Shown: in pieces, positions 51,350-59,723 of the stretch | Layout of the letters: the number at the start of each line of letters is the position of its first letter | Position numbering within the stretch: position 1 is the stretch's first letter | Assembly (NCBI RefSeq): GCF_003254585.1 | Contig: NZ_QJGZ01000039.1 | Span: forward strand, 62,001-126,000 | Reading direction: 5' to 3' | Length of the DNA stretch: 64,000 bases | From: Flavobacterium sharifuzzamanii | GTDB taxonomy: Bacteria > Bacteroidota > Bacteroidia > Flavobacteriales > Flavobacteriaceae | Program-made: the position numbers and the translations under genes | Notes under the pieces: generated by a model | What the model was told of the DNA's origin: nothing | The model's database searches: none | What the model saw: only the letters and a program-made list of their open reading frames with translations

Positions 51350-52147
51350 ATGAATACATTACAAGCTATTGTTCTTGCCATTATTGAAGGAATTACAGAG
51401 TTTTTGCCTGTTTCTTCGACAGGTCACATGATTATTGCTTCTTCTTTTTTTGGAATCGCTCATGACGATTTCACTAAACTTTTTACCATTGTAATTCAGC
51501 TTGGCGCGATACTTTCGGTTGTAATTTTATACTTCAAACGTTTTTTTCAAACTTTTGACTTCTATTTTAAACTTCTAGTCGCTTTTATTCCTGCGGTTGT
51601 TTTAGGATTATTATTAAGCGATTTTATTGATGGTTTATTAGAAAATCCGGTTACGGTTGCTGTTTCTCTTTTAATTGGAGGTGTTATTCTATTGAAAGTA
51701 GACGAATGGTTTAATAAACCAAATGATCCAGAAGTTTCTACTGAAATTACGTATGCAAAAGCTTTCAAAATTGGTTTATTTCAATGTCTTGCTATGATTC
51801 CTGGTGTTTCTAGAAGTGGTGCAAGTATCGTTGGAGGTATGGCGCAAAAACTGACTAGAACATCTGCTGCAGAATTTTCATTTTTCTTAGCAGTTCCAAC
51901 AATGTTAGGAGCAACTGCAAAAAAATGCTATGATTATTATAAAGCTGGTTTTGAATTATCTCATGACCAAGTTAATATGCTTGTTATTGGTAATATTGTT
52001 GCTTTTGCTGTAGCATTATTAGCTATAAAAACTTTCATCGGATTTCTGACTAAAAACGGATTTAAAGTTTTTGGTTATTACCGAATTATTGCTGGAATCA
52101 TTTTATTATTGATTCACTTTTTCATTCATCCGCTTACCATTATATAA
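51350..52147 (+). CDS. uppP: undecaprenyl-diphosphatase
   Basis: Recycles the peptidoglycan lipid carrier by dephosphorylating undecaprenyl diphosphate at the outer face of the inner membrane. It has 265 residues with about eight spans. The two BacA signatures are present: [16 protein letters not shown] (13-28) and [13 protein letters not shown] (about 151-163). It ends in TAATG, sharing one base with the truB start, so the two are translationally coupled. Confidence 0.96.
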   Translation: MNTLQAIVLAIIEGITEFLPVSSTGHMIIASSFFGIAHDDFTKLFTIVIQLGAILSVVILYFKRFFQTFDFYFKLLVAFIPAVVLGLLLSDFIDGLLENPVTVAVSLLIGGVILLKVDEWFNKPNDPEVSTEITYAKAFKIGLFQCLAMIPGVSRSGASIVGGMAQKLTRTSAAEFSFFLAVPTMLGATAKKCYDYYKAGFELSHDQVNMLVIGNIVAFAVALLAIKTFIGFLTKNGFKVFGYYRIIAGIILLLIHFFIHPLTII

Positions 52148-52842
52148 TGACACCTGAAGAATATTTAGAAGGACAAGTTTTATTGATTGACAAACCATTA
52201 AAATGGAGTTCATTTCAAGCTGTCAATAAATTAAAATACCTTTTAATTAATAAAGTCGGACTTCCGAAAAAGTTCAAAATTGGCCACGCTGGAACTTTAG
52301 ATCCTTTAGCTACTGGTCTTTTATTGATCTGCACAGGAAAATTTACTAAAAGAATTGCAGAACTTCAAGGTCAGGCAAAAGAATATACGGGTACATTTTA
52401 TATTGGAGCTACTACTCCATCTTATGATTTAGAAACCGAAATCGATCAAACGTTTCCAACAGAACATATTGATGAAGCTTTGATTCATGAAACTGTAAAA
52501 CAATTTTTAGGTGAAATCGATCAGAAACCGCCTATTTTTTCTGCTATAAAAAAAGATGGCGTTCGTTTGTACGAACATGCGCGCGCAGGAGAATCAATCG
52601 AAATTGAAAGCAGAAAAACTACTATTCACGAATTTGAAATTACAAGAATTGCATTACCAGAAGTAGATTTTAGAGTAGTTTGCTCTAAAGGAACTTATAT
52701 TCGTTCTCTAGCTTATGATTTTGGAAAAGCCATGAATTCTGGTTCGCATTTAACCGTTTTACGCCGAACTAAAATTGGCGATTACGATGTAAAAAATGCA
52801 ATTGATATTACTTTGTTTGAAGAAGAACTCCTGAAAAAATAA
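52147..52842 (+). CDS. truB: tRNA pseudouridine-55 synthase
   Basis: Converts U55 to pseudouridine in the T-loop of tRNA. It has 231 residues with the catalytic aspartate D52 in HAGTLDPLATGLL. Other landmarks are QKPPIFSAIKKDGVRLYEHAR (split) and CSKGTYIRSLAYDFG. It is a little shorter than E. coli TruB and lacks a clear PUA tail. It overlaps uppP by one base and is followed after 8 bases by an exported protein gene. Confidence 0.96.
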   Translation: MTPEEYLEGQVLLIDKPLKWSSFQAVNKLKYLLINKVGLPKKFKIGHAGTLDPLATGLLLICTGKFTKRIAELQGQAKEYTGTFYIGATTPSYDLETEIDQTFPTEHIDEALIHETVKQFLGEIDQKPPIFSAIKKDGVRLYEHARAGESIEIESRKTTIHEFEITRIALPEVDFRVVCSKGTYIRSLAYDFGKAMNSGSHLTVLRRTKIGDYDVKNAIDITLFEEELLKK

Positions 52843-52850
52843 AACCGTAT

Positions 52851-53414
52851 ATGAAGAGAATTTTACTGACTATTGCATTTATAACCTTTTTTAGTTCATT
52901 CATATATAGTCAGGCAACCAAATTCACATACGTACAATTTGACTTTGCTGTTTCTATAACCGGAAACCCTAACACAAACGATTCATATAACGGTACAGAA
53001 TCAACATCTACAAATGCTTTTCTTGTACCAAATGGATTAGGTTCAAAAATTGGGTACGGAGTTCACTATAAAAAATGGCTCACATTAGGTCTTCACAGTG
53101 GTATTGACTATAAATGGGATGACAAACTTGTAGCTGTTCCTGTCTTTTTAAATCTTGGTATAAGTCCAAAAGTAGGACCTGAAACGCGAATTATGCTTCA
53201 AGCTGGTTACGGAAAAGGGTTTGCAATAGGACGTGGCGATTTAAATGGAGAATACAAAAAATTAAAACTCGGAATTGGCTCAGACGATTTTATTCTTTTT
53301 GCAGAAATCTGTGATTATGATTTTCCACTTCATAATGAAAAAAGCATTGGTATGATTTCTTTTGGAATAACTCTTCAGGATTTCTTTTATTACTCATCAT
53401 CAGAAGCAAACTAA
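52851..53414 (+). CDS. exported beta-barrel-like protein, unknown function
   Basis: A 187-residue protein with signal peptide (about 1-20, ending IYSQ). The mature part alternates short amphipathic strands (KLTLGLHSG, PVFLNLGIS, RIMLQAGYG, FILFAEICDYD), compatible with a small outer-membrane barrel. It directly follows truB and may be the last gene of that operon. I do not recognise a named family. Confidence 0.65.
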   Translation: MKRILLTIAFITFFSSFIYSQATKFTYVQFDFAVSITGNPNTNDSYNGTESTSTNAFLVPNGLGSKIGYGVHYKKWLTLGLHSGIDYKWDDKLVAVPVFLNLGISPKVGPETRIMLQAGYGKGFAIGRGDLNGEYKKLKLGIGSDDFILFAEICDYDFPLHNEKSIGMISFGITLQDFFYYSSSEAN

Positions 53415-53423
53415 AAATTTGGT

Positions 53424-53463
53424 TCAAAAAAAAGCACATTACAAATTTGAAAGTAATGTGCCA
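53424..53463 (-). terminator. terminator for a minus-strand small transcript
   Basis: Read on the minus strand: GCACATTAC, a 10-base loop, GTAATGTGC, then eight T. On the plus strand no T-run follows, so the unit must serve a minus-strand transcript: the small ORF at 53505-53582. Confidence 0.75.
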
Positions 53464-53504
53464 AGCTCCTAAAACAAGTAATTTTGTTCCATACTCATCT
53501 CAAA

Positions 53505-53582
53505 TTAATAGTGAGGCACATTCTTTCCTCCAAATAAAAATGTAGAAAAGAAGTCATAAAATCTTTCGAATAACTTTTTCAT
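53505..53582 (-). CDS. 25-residue small protein
   Basis: Reading the minus strand from ATG at 53582 gives a 25-codon frame beginning MKKLFERFYDFF, then STFLFGGKNVPHY, then TAA. It is amphipathic with a Lys/Arg start and a Phe/Tyr-rich body. A strong terminator follows 41 bases after the stop, and the whole lies in an otherwise gene-free 337-bp gap. The dedicated terminator and absence of longer frames argue for a real small gene. No family is known to me, and no strict promoter box was found. Confidence 0.5.
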   Translation of the reverse strand: MKKLFERFYDFFSTFLFGGKNVPHY

Positions 53583-53751
53583 AATAGTGTACTTTTAATT
53601 ATTATTAAATAAACACCAATAAAAAGAGTAAATCTGAAAGCTATAATAGACGTGGGATTAGTTTTACTAAGTTACAAAATTCTATTGAAGTCAAAAAGAC
53701 TTTAAGATAATTTTATTAACAAATAATCTGTTTATCAACACATTAATCCGA

Positions 53752-54369
53752 TTAAAGGCGATTATACTTTATATTTTCCATAATTTCGACCAGTTCTTCC
53801 TGAACAGAAATTCCTTTATCAGCCAGATACCATAACTGTAGATCTGTTTTTATTTTTTCGTCGATAGCACCGACTTCTCTTTTATGTTTTTCCATTAATT
53901 CGGTTGCTCCTTTCGGTCTTGGTCCCCAATCGGCACGAACGATTCCTGCTTCTTTACAAATGACGATTATTTTTGGAATTGCTCTTCCGCCATTTGTTAA
54001 ATAATGGCTCATCAAATCATCATTTTCATCTCGAAATGCAATTCTCAAATCGATTTTTTTATGAGAAGCCAAAGCCATTTTATTTAAAATTGGAAGTATC
54101 TGCGCTGCATCTCCGCACCAGCCTTCAGAAAGCACCAACCAGATGTAATGATTATCTAAGTGTTGAAGTTTCTCGGCAATAGCGTCTGAAATAGTTATCG
54201 TTTTTTCCAGCCTATTCATTCTGGCTTCATTCAATTTAGAATAATTGGTAAGACTTTCAGATTGTTCGTTTCCTGTAGATTTTCCTTCGGTCAATAAATC
54301 AGTAACAATTTTTCTGTATTCAGCATAAGAATGACTATTGAATAACGCTTTGGCTACGATGCTTTTCAT
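53752..54369 (-). CDS. thioredoxin-family protein
   Basis: A 205-residue cytoplasmic protein of the Thioredoxin_9 type (PF14595). The redox-site equivalent is in SEGWCGDAAQILPIL, where the usual WCxxC has only the first cysteine (WCGD), so classical disulfide exchange is unlikely. The N-terminal 60 residues are helical. The later RAIPKIIVICKE is the cis-proline strand. It is a single gene. Function is unknown. Confidence 0.83.
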   Translation of the reverse strand: MKSIVAKALFNSHSYAEYRKIVTDLLTEGKSTGNEQSESLTNYSKLNEARMNRLEKTITISDAIAEKLQHLDNHYIWLVLSEGWCGDAAQILPILNKMALASHKKIDLRIAFRDENDDLMSHYLTNGGRAIPKIIVICKEAGIVRADWGPRPKGATELMEKHKREVGAIDEKIKTDLQLWYLADKGISVQEELVEIMENIKYNRL

Positions 54370-54433
54370 TTTGTTTCATTTTTAGAATACAATAAAAATA
54401 CAAAATTTAGGAAGACGGAGAAAATGACATTTG

Positions 54434-54694
54434 TCACATCTCCGAATTTAAAATTTCATCATACATATTTCCTGTTTCTACAGAATTCCAATTCTCACCA
54501 TACTTCTCAAAAACCTCAACTAATGCAAGAAGAGATAAAGGGTTAAAAGCAGAAACGGTTACATTATTATTTTTTGCTACCCAAAAAAGTATTTCGTCTT
54601 TTGCATCATTCATTTCCAATGACACATAAAATCCTTTATTTTTAATTGTGAATAATGCAATGTCATATGTATTCATCGCTTCTGTTATTTTCAT
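54434..54694 (-). CDS. hypothetical small acidic protein
   Basis: An 86-residue acidic protein with alternating strands and one C-terminal helix (LSLLALVEVFEKYGENW). No signal peptide or membrane span is seen. It lies between the thioredoxin-like gene and another orphan gene on the same strand; spacing to that gene is 80 bases. Small acidic orphans of this kind are often immunity proteins of toxin systems, but no toxin is nearby. I do not recognise a family. Confidence 0.5.
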   Translation of the reverse strand: MKITEAMNTYDIALFTIKNKGFYVSLEMNDAKDEILFWVAKNNNVTVSAFNPLSLLALVEVFEKYGENWNSVETGNMYDEILNSEM

Positions 54695-54774
54695 TGATTA
54701 TATTTTATATTAAAGTATCAATAATTTCATTTACCTAAAAAACAAGATTACTACTCATTTACTTAAATATTAAT

Positions 54775-55290
54775 TTACCAAGAAGCTGATTTATCCAAAT
54801 ACTTTTTTGCTTCTGACTTTATCCAACCTTTTTCAGAATTTATAATGCTTTTCATTTTTTCATCAAAACCTTTAATTTTTAATTTTCTTAAAGAAATAAT
54901 TAAATGACCATAAATATCTTTATCACTTAAAAGCATTTTAATATCGTCTTTCATTAAATCACATTTTAATTCGCCAATCAATAATGCAAAAGTTTGTCTT
55001 CCTTTGCCATATTTATCATTTTTCAGAATATCAATAATTGTATCTTGAATTAACATTGATTTTTTAAAGCCCTTTTTCTTCTTTAAAAGAAGCCTCAAAT
55101 CTTCTCCTAATCTCCAAATCCTATGTTCAAAAGAATACCAAATTGGATTTGAATAAATTGAATTTCCAGATTTCTCATGCTTAAACCAATATTCACACAG
55201 TTCATTTATTAAATTACTTAAATCTTCGTCTTTAAGATTATTAATAAATTCTTCGTTTTCAATTTTACTATATTCATTTAAGAATTTCAT
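54775..55290 (-). CDS. hypothetical helical-repeat protein
   Basis: A 171-residue lysine-rich, almost entirely helical protein, suggesting HEAT-like repeats. Residues 100-150 have a repeat-like pattern (RQTFALLIGELKCDLM, IYGHLIISLRKLKIKGFDEK). No signal peptide is seen. AT-rich base use is close to that of the orphan gene downstream and unlike neighbouring pyrH. This could be a laterally acquired pair. No named family is recognised. Confidence 0.55.
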   Translation of the reverse strand: MKFLNEYSKIENEEFINNLKDEDLSNLINELCEYWFKHEKSGNSIYSNPIWYSFEHRIWRLGEDLRLLLKKKKGFKKSMLIQDTIIDILKNDKYGKGRQTFALLIGELKCDLMKDDIKMLLSDKDIYGHLIISLRKLKIKGFDEKMKSIINSEKGWIKSEAKKYLDKSASW

Positions 55291-55416
55291 TTGATATTTT
55301 TTAAACGATCGAAGTTCTTATAATTGTTATTTTTTCCTACAAAATTAAAAAATTTAATTAATCGACGCTTCTCAAAATAATTTTGCCAACATTATTTTTA
55401 AAAATCAGAATATGTC

Positions 55417-55425
55417 TATATTTGC
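55417..55425 (+). promoter_or_regulatory. putative pyrH promoter -7 box
   Basis: TATATTTGC matches the Bacteroidota -7 consensus and ends 21 bases before the ATG. No clear -33 TTTG at standard spacing was found. Confidence 0.5.
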
Positions 55426-55446
55426 ACAAATTAACGCAACACACAC

Positions 55447-56154
55447 ATGAAATATAAAAGAATTCTTCTTAAACTTAGCGGAGAAGCCCTAATGGGTGAT
55501 TTACAATACGGTATTGATCCGAAAAGATTAGGCGAATATGCAGATGAAATCAAGCAGATTCACGACAAAGGAGTAGAAATTGCTATTGTTATTGGAGGAG
55601 GAAATATTTTTAGAGGCGTTGCCGGAGCAAGCTCAGGAATGGACAGAGTGCAAGGAGATTATATGGGAATGCTTGCAACTGTTATTAACGGAATGGCTTT
55701 GCAAGGCGCTCTTGAAGATAAAGGAATGAAAACGCGTCTGCAGACTGCTTTGAAAATGGAATCTATTGCAGAACCATACATTAAAAGAAGAGCTGACCGC
55801 CACCTTGAAAAAGGTAGAATCGTAATTTTTGGTGCAGGAACTGGAAATCCATATTTTACAACTGATACTGCTGCAGTTTTAAGAGGTATCGAAATCAATG
55901 CTGATGTCATCTTAAAAGGAACTCGCGTTGATGGTGTTTACGACTCTGATCCAGAAAAAAATGCTTCGGCTGTAAAATTTGACTTCATTTCTTTTGATGA
56001 TGTTCTTAAAAAAGGATTAAATGTAATGGACACTACTGCGTTTACATTAAGTCAAGAAAACAAATTGCCAATCGTTGTTTTTGATATGAATAAAATCGGA
56101 AACCTTTTGAAAATCTGCGAAGGCGAAAACATCGGAACTGTAGTAAATATATAG
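55447..56154 (+). CDS. pyrH: UMP kinase
   Basis: Phosphorylates UMP to UDP in the cytoplasm. It has 235 residues of the amino-acid-kinase fold. [10 protein letters not shown] (8-17) is the phosphate loop. [10 protein letters not shown] (about 46-55) and the [13 protein letters not shown] strand-loop (about 135-147) are UMP-kinase hallmarks. It is followed by frr after 148 bases, the usual pyrH-frr order of bacteria. Confidence 0.97.
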   Translation: MKYKRILLKLSGEALMGDLQYGIDPKRLGEYADEIKQIHDKGVEIAIVIGGGNIFRGVAGASSGMDRVQGDYMGMLATVINGMALQGALEDKGMKTRLQTALKMESIAEPYIKRRADRHLEKGRIVIFGAGTGNPYFTTDTAAVLRGIEINADVILKGTRVDGVYDSDPEKNASAVKFDFISFDDVLKKGLNVMDTTAFTLSQENKLPIVVFDMNKIGNLLKICEGENIGTVVNI

Positions 56155-56302
56155 ACTGCTTAGATTGTTATAATTTTAGATTTTCTAAATTCGTGACAAC
56201 CAATAGCAATCAAAAAACAAATAATATTAGTTAGTAAATTAGAAGAAAACATTTTTAAAGTCTAAAGATCTAATCTTCTAAGAATCTAAAAATCTAAACA
56301 AA

Positions 56303-56866
56303 ATGACTGAAGAAATAGACTTTATTTTAGAAAGTACTGAGGAATCAATGAATGGTACTATTGCACACTTAGAGAAAGAATTTCTTAATATTCGTGCAGG
56401 AAAAGCTTCTCCAGCTATGCTTGGAGGTGTTTTTGTAGATTATTACGGATCTGCAACGCCGCTTTCTCAAGTATCTAAAATTAGTGTTCCAGATGCTAGA
56501 ACAATTACATTACAGCCATTTGAAAAAAATATGCTGCAAGCAATTGAGAAAGCAATCTTAATCGCTAACATTGGTTTTAACCCAATGAATAATGGAGATA
56601 TGGTAATCATTAGCGTACCGCCATTAACAGAAGAGCGTCGTCGTGATTTAGCAAAACAAGCAAAATCTGAAGCTGAAGATGCTAAAATTGGTATTCGTAA
56701 CTCTCGTAAAGATGCTAATACTGATATCAAAAAATTAGAAAAAGAAGGAACTTCAGAAGATATCTGTAAATCGGCAGAAGAAGAAGTTCAGAACTTAACA
56801 AATGCTTACATTAAAAAAATTGATGAGTTATTGGCTGCAAAAGAAGCCGAAATCATGAAAGTATAA
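56303..56866 (+). CDS. frr: ribosome recycling factor
   Basis: Splits the post-termination ribosome together with EF-G. It has 187 residues, close to the usual 185. It has a long three-helix bundle with the conserved LNIRAGKASPAML segment (about 28-40) and VPPLTEERRRDLAKQAK (about 106-122). It ends shortly before a strong terminator. The preceding 148 bases carry AATCTAAA-type repeat words but no ORF. Confidence 0.97.
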   Translation: MTEEIDFILESTEESMNGTIAHLEKEFLNIRAGKASPAMLGGVFVDYYGSATPLSQVSKISVPDARTITLQPFEKNMLQAIEKAILIANIGFNPMNNGDMVIISVPPLTEERRRDLAKQAKSEAEDAKIGIRNSRKDANTDIKKLEKEGTSEDICKSAEEEVQNLTNAYIKKIDELLAAKEAEIMKV

Positions 56867-56886
56867 GTAAGATTTGGTTATAAAAT

Positions 56887-56926
56887 AAAAATCCGTCTGG
56901 TTTATTGTACCAGACGGATTTTTTTA
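56887..56926 (+). terminator. terminator of pyrH-frr
   Basis: Perfect stem AAATCCGTCTGGT/ACCAGACGGATTT with a 7-base loop, then a T-run. Confidence 0.9.
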
Positions 56927-56930
56927 TTGC

Positions 56931-56939
56931 TATTTTTGC
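56931..56939 (+). promoter_or_regulatory. putative promoter -7 box of the DUF5686 gene
   Basis: TATTTTTGC fits TAnnTTTG and sits directly after the frr terminator, 47 bases before the ATG at 56986. Confidence 0.4.
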
Positions 56940-56985
56940 ATACGAAAATTAATTTCTTTTCGTTTTTGAAACTATATCATTCTGT

Positions 56986-59481
56986 ATGAAGCTATTTTGT
57001 TTTTTGACTTTGTTTTTTACGCTTACTCTTCAGGCGCAAATTCAAATAAACGGAATCGTAACCGATTCAAACAACAAACCCCTTCCGTTTGCAACCATTA
57101 CCACTTCAGAAAACAATAACACGATTACAGACGTTGACGGAAAATTTATTTTTAAAATTAGTTCCTCTGCAACATCACTTACGGTTTCTTATATAGGTTT
57201 TCAGTCAAAAACTATTGCTTTAATCAACAGCAAAACCTTTTATTCAATCTCACTTTTACAACAAACTGACGATTTAAAAGAAGTTGTGGTTTCTAATGAA
57301 AATCCTGCTTTAACTATTATCAAAAAAGTTATTGCCAGTAAAGCAACAAACGATCCTCAGAAAAAGCTCAATAATTTTGAATACAAAACCTATAACAAAC
57401 TTATTGTAACGGCAAATCCAGATTCGATTGATGGTCGCATTGACACTTCTGCCGCTTATAAAGATTTAAATAAAAAAATCATCAACATCGATTCTTCTGA
57501 TTATAAGTTTAAAGAAATTGTAAGCAAACAGCACTTATTTCAAACCGAAAAAGTCTCTCAATATCAATTCGGAAACAACAAACTGAAGGAAACGGTTTTA
57601 GGAACAAAAATAGCTGGTTTCAAACAGCCTATTTACGAAGTTCTCGCCTTCAACCTCCAATCTATTTCGATTTATGATTCTAATTATGAATTGTTCGAAA
57701 CCAAGTACGAAAATCCGATTTCTAAAAATGCTCCTTCAAGTTATAACTACAAACTTTTAGATACTGTTAGCATACGAGGCCGTGATGCTTACATGATTTA
57801 TTTCAAAAACAAATCAAAACACAGAACAACTGGGTTAGAAGGAGTTTTATATATTGACAAAGAAAATTACGCTGTCGCGAAAGCGGTAATGCGAATAAAA
57901 GGCGTTTTAGATATTAGTGGCATTCATGAATTTGAATATATTCCGAAGGAAAAAATCTGGTTTCAGAGCAATACCACTTTTAAAATCGTAAAAGGAAAAA
58001 ATGATGATGATATTCGTATTTTAGGCGGTACCATTCAATTTGATGGAGATGTTAAGGATAATTTCGAACGAAGAAAAAAAGTGGCTTCAGACTTTACTTA
58101 TCTACTTTCTGAAAGCAATAGTTTTGATATTCGCGTAAATACTGACACCCCAATAAAAAGCCCTTCGCTTTATATCGAAATTAAAGACGATGCGGCCAAA
58201 AAACCTGAAAGTTTCTGGGAAGCTTACCGAAAAGAAAATCTCGACTTAAAAAGCCAAAAAACATACTTATTATTAGACAGTCTTTCTGTTCGAAACAGAA
58301 TTGAAAAACGCTTAGGAATTGGTCGAAAAATCATTAACGGCTTCTACCCTATTGGCCCTGTTGATTTAGATTTAAAAAAGATCATAAGTTATAACAATTA
58401 CGAAGGCTTTCGTCTTGGTATAGGCGGTATTACAAATGATCGTTTGTCCAAATATTTCCGCGTTGAAGGCTACGGTGCTTACGGAACAAAAGATGGTGTT
58501 TTTAAATACAGTGTTGGCGGAGGCGTTTTATTAGACAAACATACCAACACTTGGCTTAATGGTTATTATACTGATGATGTTCGAGAGATAGCGAGTACTG
58601 TTTTTAGCGTTGATAAACGCGTTTTTAAAATTTATGATCCGCGTCCCATCAACATTAGTACTTTTTATGAATATGTAGGATGGCGTGCTAATGTTCAAAC
58701 CAAATTTATTCCAAAAACCGAAGCTGTTTTAGAGCTTTCAAGAAATTATATCGAACCAAAATTTGATTATCTTTTTAATCTAAACGGAAAACTGTATTCT
58801 AATTATATTATGACCACAGCAATGCTTTCTATTGTCTGGGCGCCATTCAGTAATTATATGCAGACTCCAACTGGAAGAAACGAAAGCGATAAAAAATTTC
58901 CGAGGTTTACTTTTCAGTATACTCAGTCTCTGCCGAATGTTTTTGAAAATGATTTTACTTTTAGCAAAATAGATTTTAAAGCTGAATACGAAAAACAATA
59001 CTTAAATCGCCAGAAAACAGGTTTACTTTTACAAGCTGGTTTGGCAATGGGAGATGTTCCTATTACGCATTTATACAATACAGCGCCGAATAACTTAACC
59101 AAAGAAACTGTTGTTCAGCGTATCACTTTTGCAGGTAGAAATTCTTTTGAAACTATGTTTTTTAACGAGTTTTTCTCAAGCCAATATCTAATGTTTCAAA
59201 TTAAACATGGTTTTGACCGACTTACCCTTTTCAAAAAAGTAAGACCATCTCTAGTTTTAGTTACAAGAATGGCTTGGGGAAGCATGGAAAAACCAGAACA
59301 GCACGTTGGCCCAGCTTACAAAACTTTGGATAAAGGTTATTATGAATCGGGATTAGAATTGAACAGAATTTTTAAAGGTTTTGGTTTAGGCGGATTCTAT
59401 AGATACGGACCAAATCAGTTAATGAGGTTTGAGGATAATATTGCGGTTAAGATTTCTTATGTTCTTGATCTTGGGCTATAA
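56986..59481 (+). CDS. outer-membrane protein with carboxypeptidase-like domain and DUF5686
   Basis: An 831-residue outer-membrane protein. The signal peptide (about 1-18, ending LQAQ) is followed by a carboxypeptidase regulatory-like domain (about 20-100, GIVTDSNNKPLPFATITTSE). DUF5686 and a barrel then run to the C-terminus, ending in a Leu-rich strand. Unlike TonB-dependent receptors it has no plug. Members of this group are surface-exposed and of unknown function. The gene is monocistronic, bounded by terminators. Confidence 0.88.
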   Translation: MKLFCFLTLFFTLTLQAQIQINGIVTDSNNKPLPFATITTSENNNTITDVDGKFIFKISSSATSLTVSYIGFQSKTIALINSKTFYSISLLQQTDDLKEVVVSNENPALTIIKKVIASKATNDPQKKLNNFEYKTYNKLIVTANPDSIDGRIDTSAAYKDLNKKIINIDSSDYKFKEIVSKQHLFQTEKVSQYQFGNNKLKETVLGTKIAGFKQPIYEVLAFNLQSISIYDSNYELFETKYENPISKNAPSSYNYKLLDTVSIRGRDAYMIYFKNKSKHRTTGLEGVLYIDKENYAVAKAVMRIKGVLDISGIHEFEYIPKEKIWFQSNTTFKIVKGKNDDDIRILGGTIQFDGDVKDNFERRKKVASDFTYLLSESNSFDIRVNTDTPIKSPSLYIEIKDDAAKKPESFWEAYRKENLDLKSQKTYLLLDSLSVRNRIEKRLGIGRKIINGFYPIGPVDLDLKKIISYNNYEGFRLGIGGITNDRLSKYFRVEGYGAYGTKDGVFKYSVGGGVLLDKHTNTWLNGYYTDDVREIASTVFSVDKRVFKIYDPRPINISTFYEYVGWRANVQTKFIPKTEAVLELSRNYIEPKFDYLFNLNGKLYSNYIMTTAMLSIVWAPFSNYMQTPTGRNESDKKFPRFTFQYTQSLPNVFENDFTFSKIDFKAEYEKQYLNRQKTGLLLQAGLAMGDVPITHLYNTAPNNLTKETVVQRITFAGRNSFETMFFNEFFSSQYLMFQIKHGFDRLTLFKKVRPSLVLVTRMAWGSMEKPEQHVGPAYKTLDKGYYESGLELNRIFKGFGLGGFYRYGPNQLMRFEDNIAVKISYVLDLGL

Positions 59482-59505
59482 AAGTTTAAATTTCACAACT
59501 CGTTT

Positions 59506-59616
59506 GTCATCCTGAGGAACGAAGGATCGCACTAGAAATTCCGTGCTGTCATTCCAAAAAGAAAATCGCCAATCTTTGTCGAGTTACGAGTGTGATCCTT
59601 CGTTCCTCAGGATGAC
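59506..59616. repeat. GTCATCCTGAGGAACGAAGG inverted repeat element (second copy)
   Basis: Same arms as at 42.24 kb, here 111 bp apart end to end. The interior shares a GCCAATCTTTGT stretch with the first copy. It lies between converging genes. Confidence 0.8.
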
Positions 59617-59658
59617 AAAATCACATTTGTTACTTTACAAATCCGTTTTTCAAAATAA

Positions 59659-59703
59659 AAAAATCCCAAACTCCAATAAGTAAAATTGGAATTTGGGATT
59701 TTA
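59659..59703. terminator. hairpin between converging genes
   Basis: Near-perfect stem AAAATCCCAAA-C-TCCAAT pairing with ATTGGA-A-TTTGGGATTTT, flanked by A-rich and T-rich runs. A similar hairpin follows leuS. Confidence 0.75.
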
Positions 59704-59723
59704 AAATTTTAGAATTTCAATTT

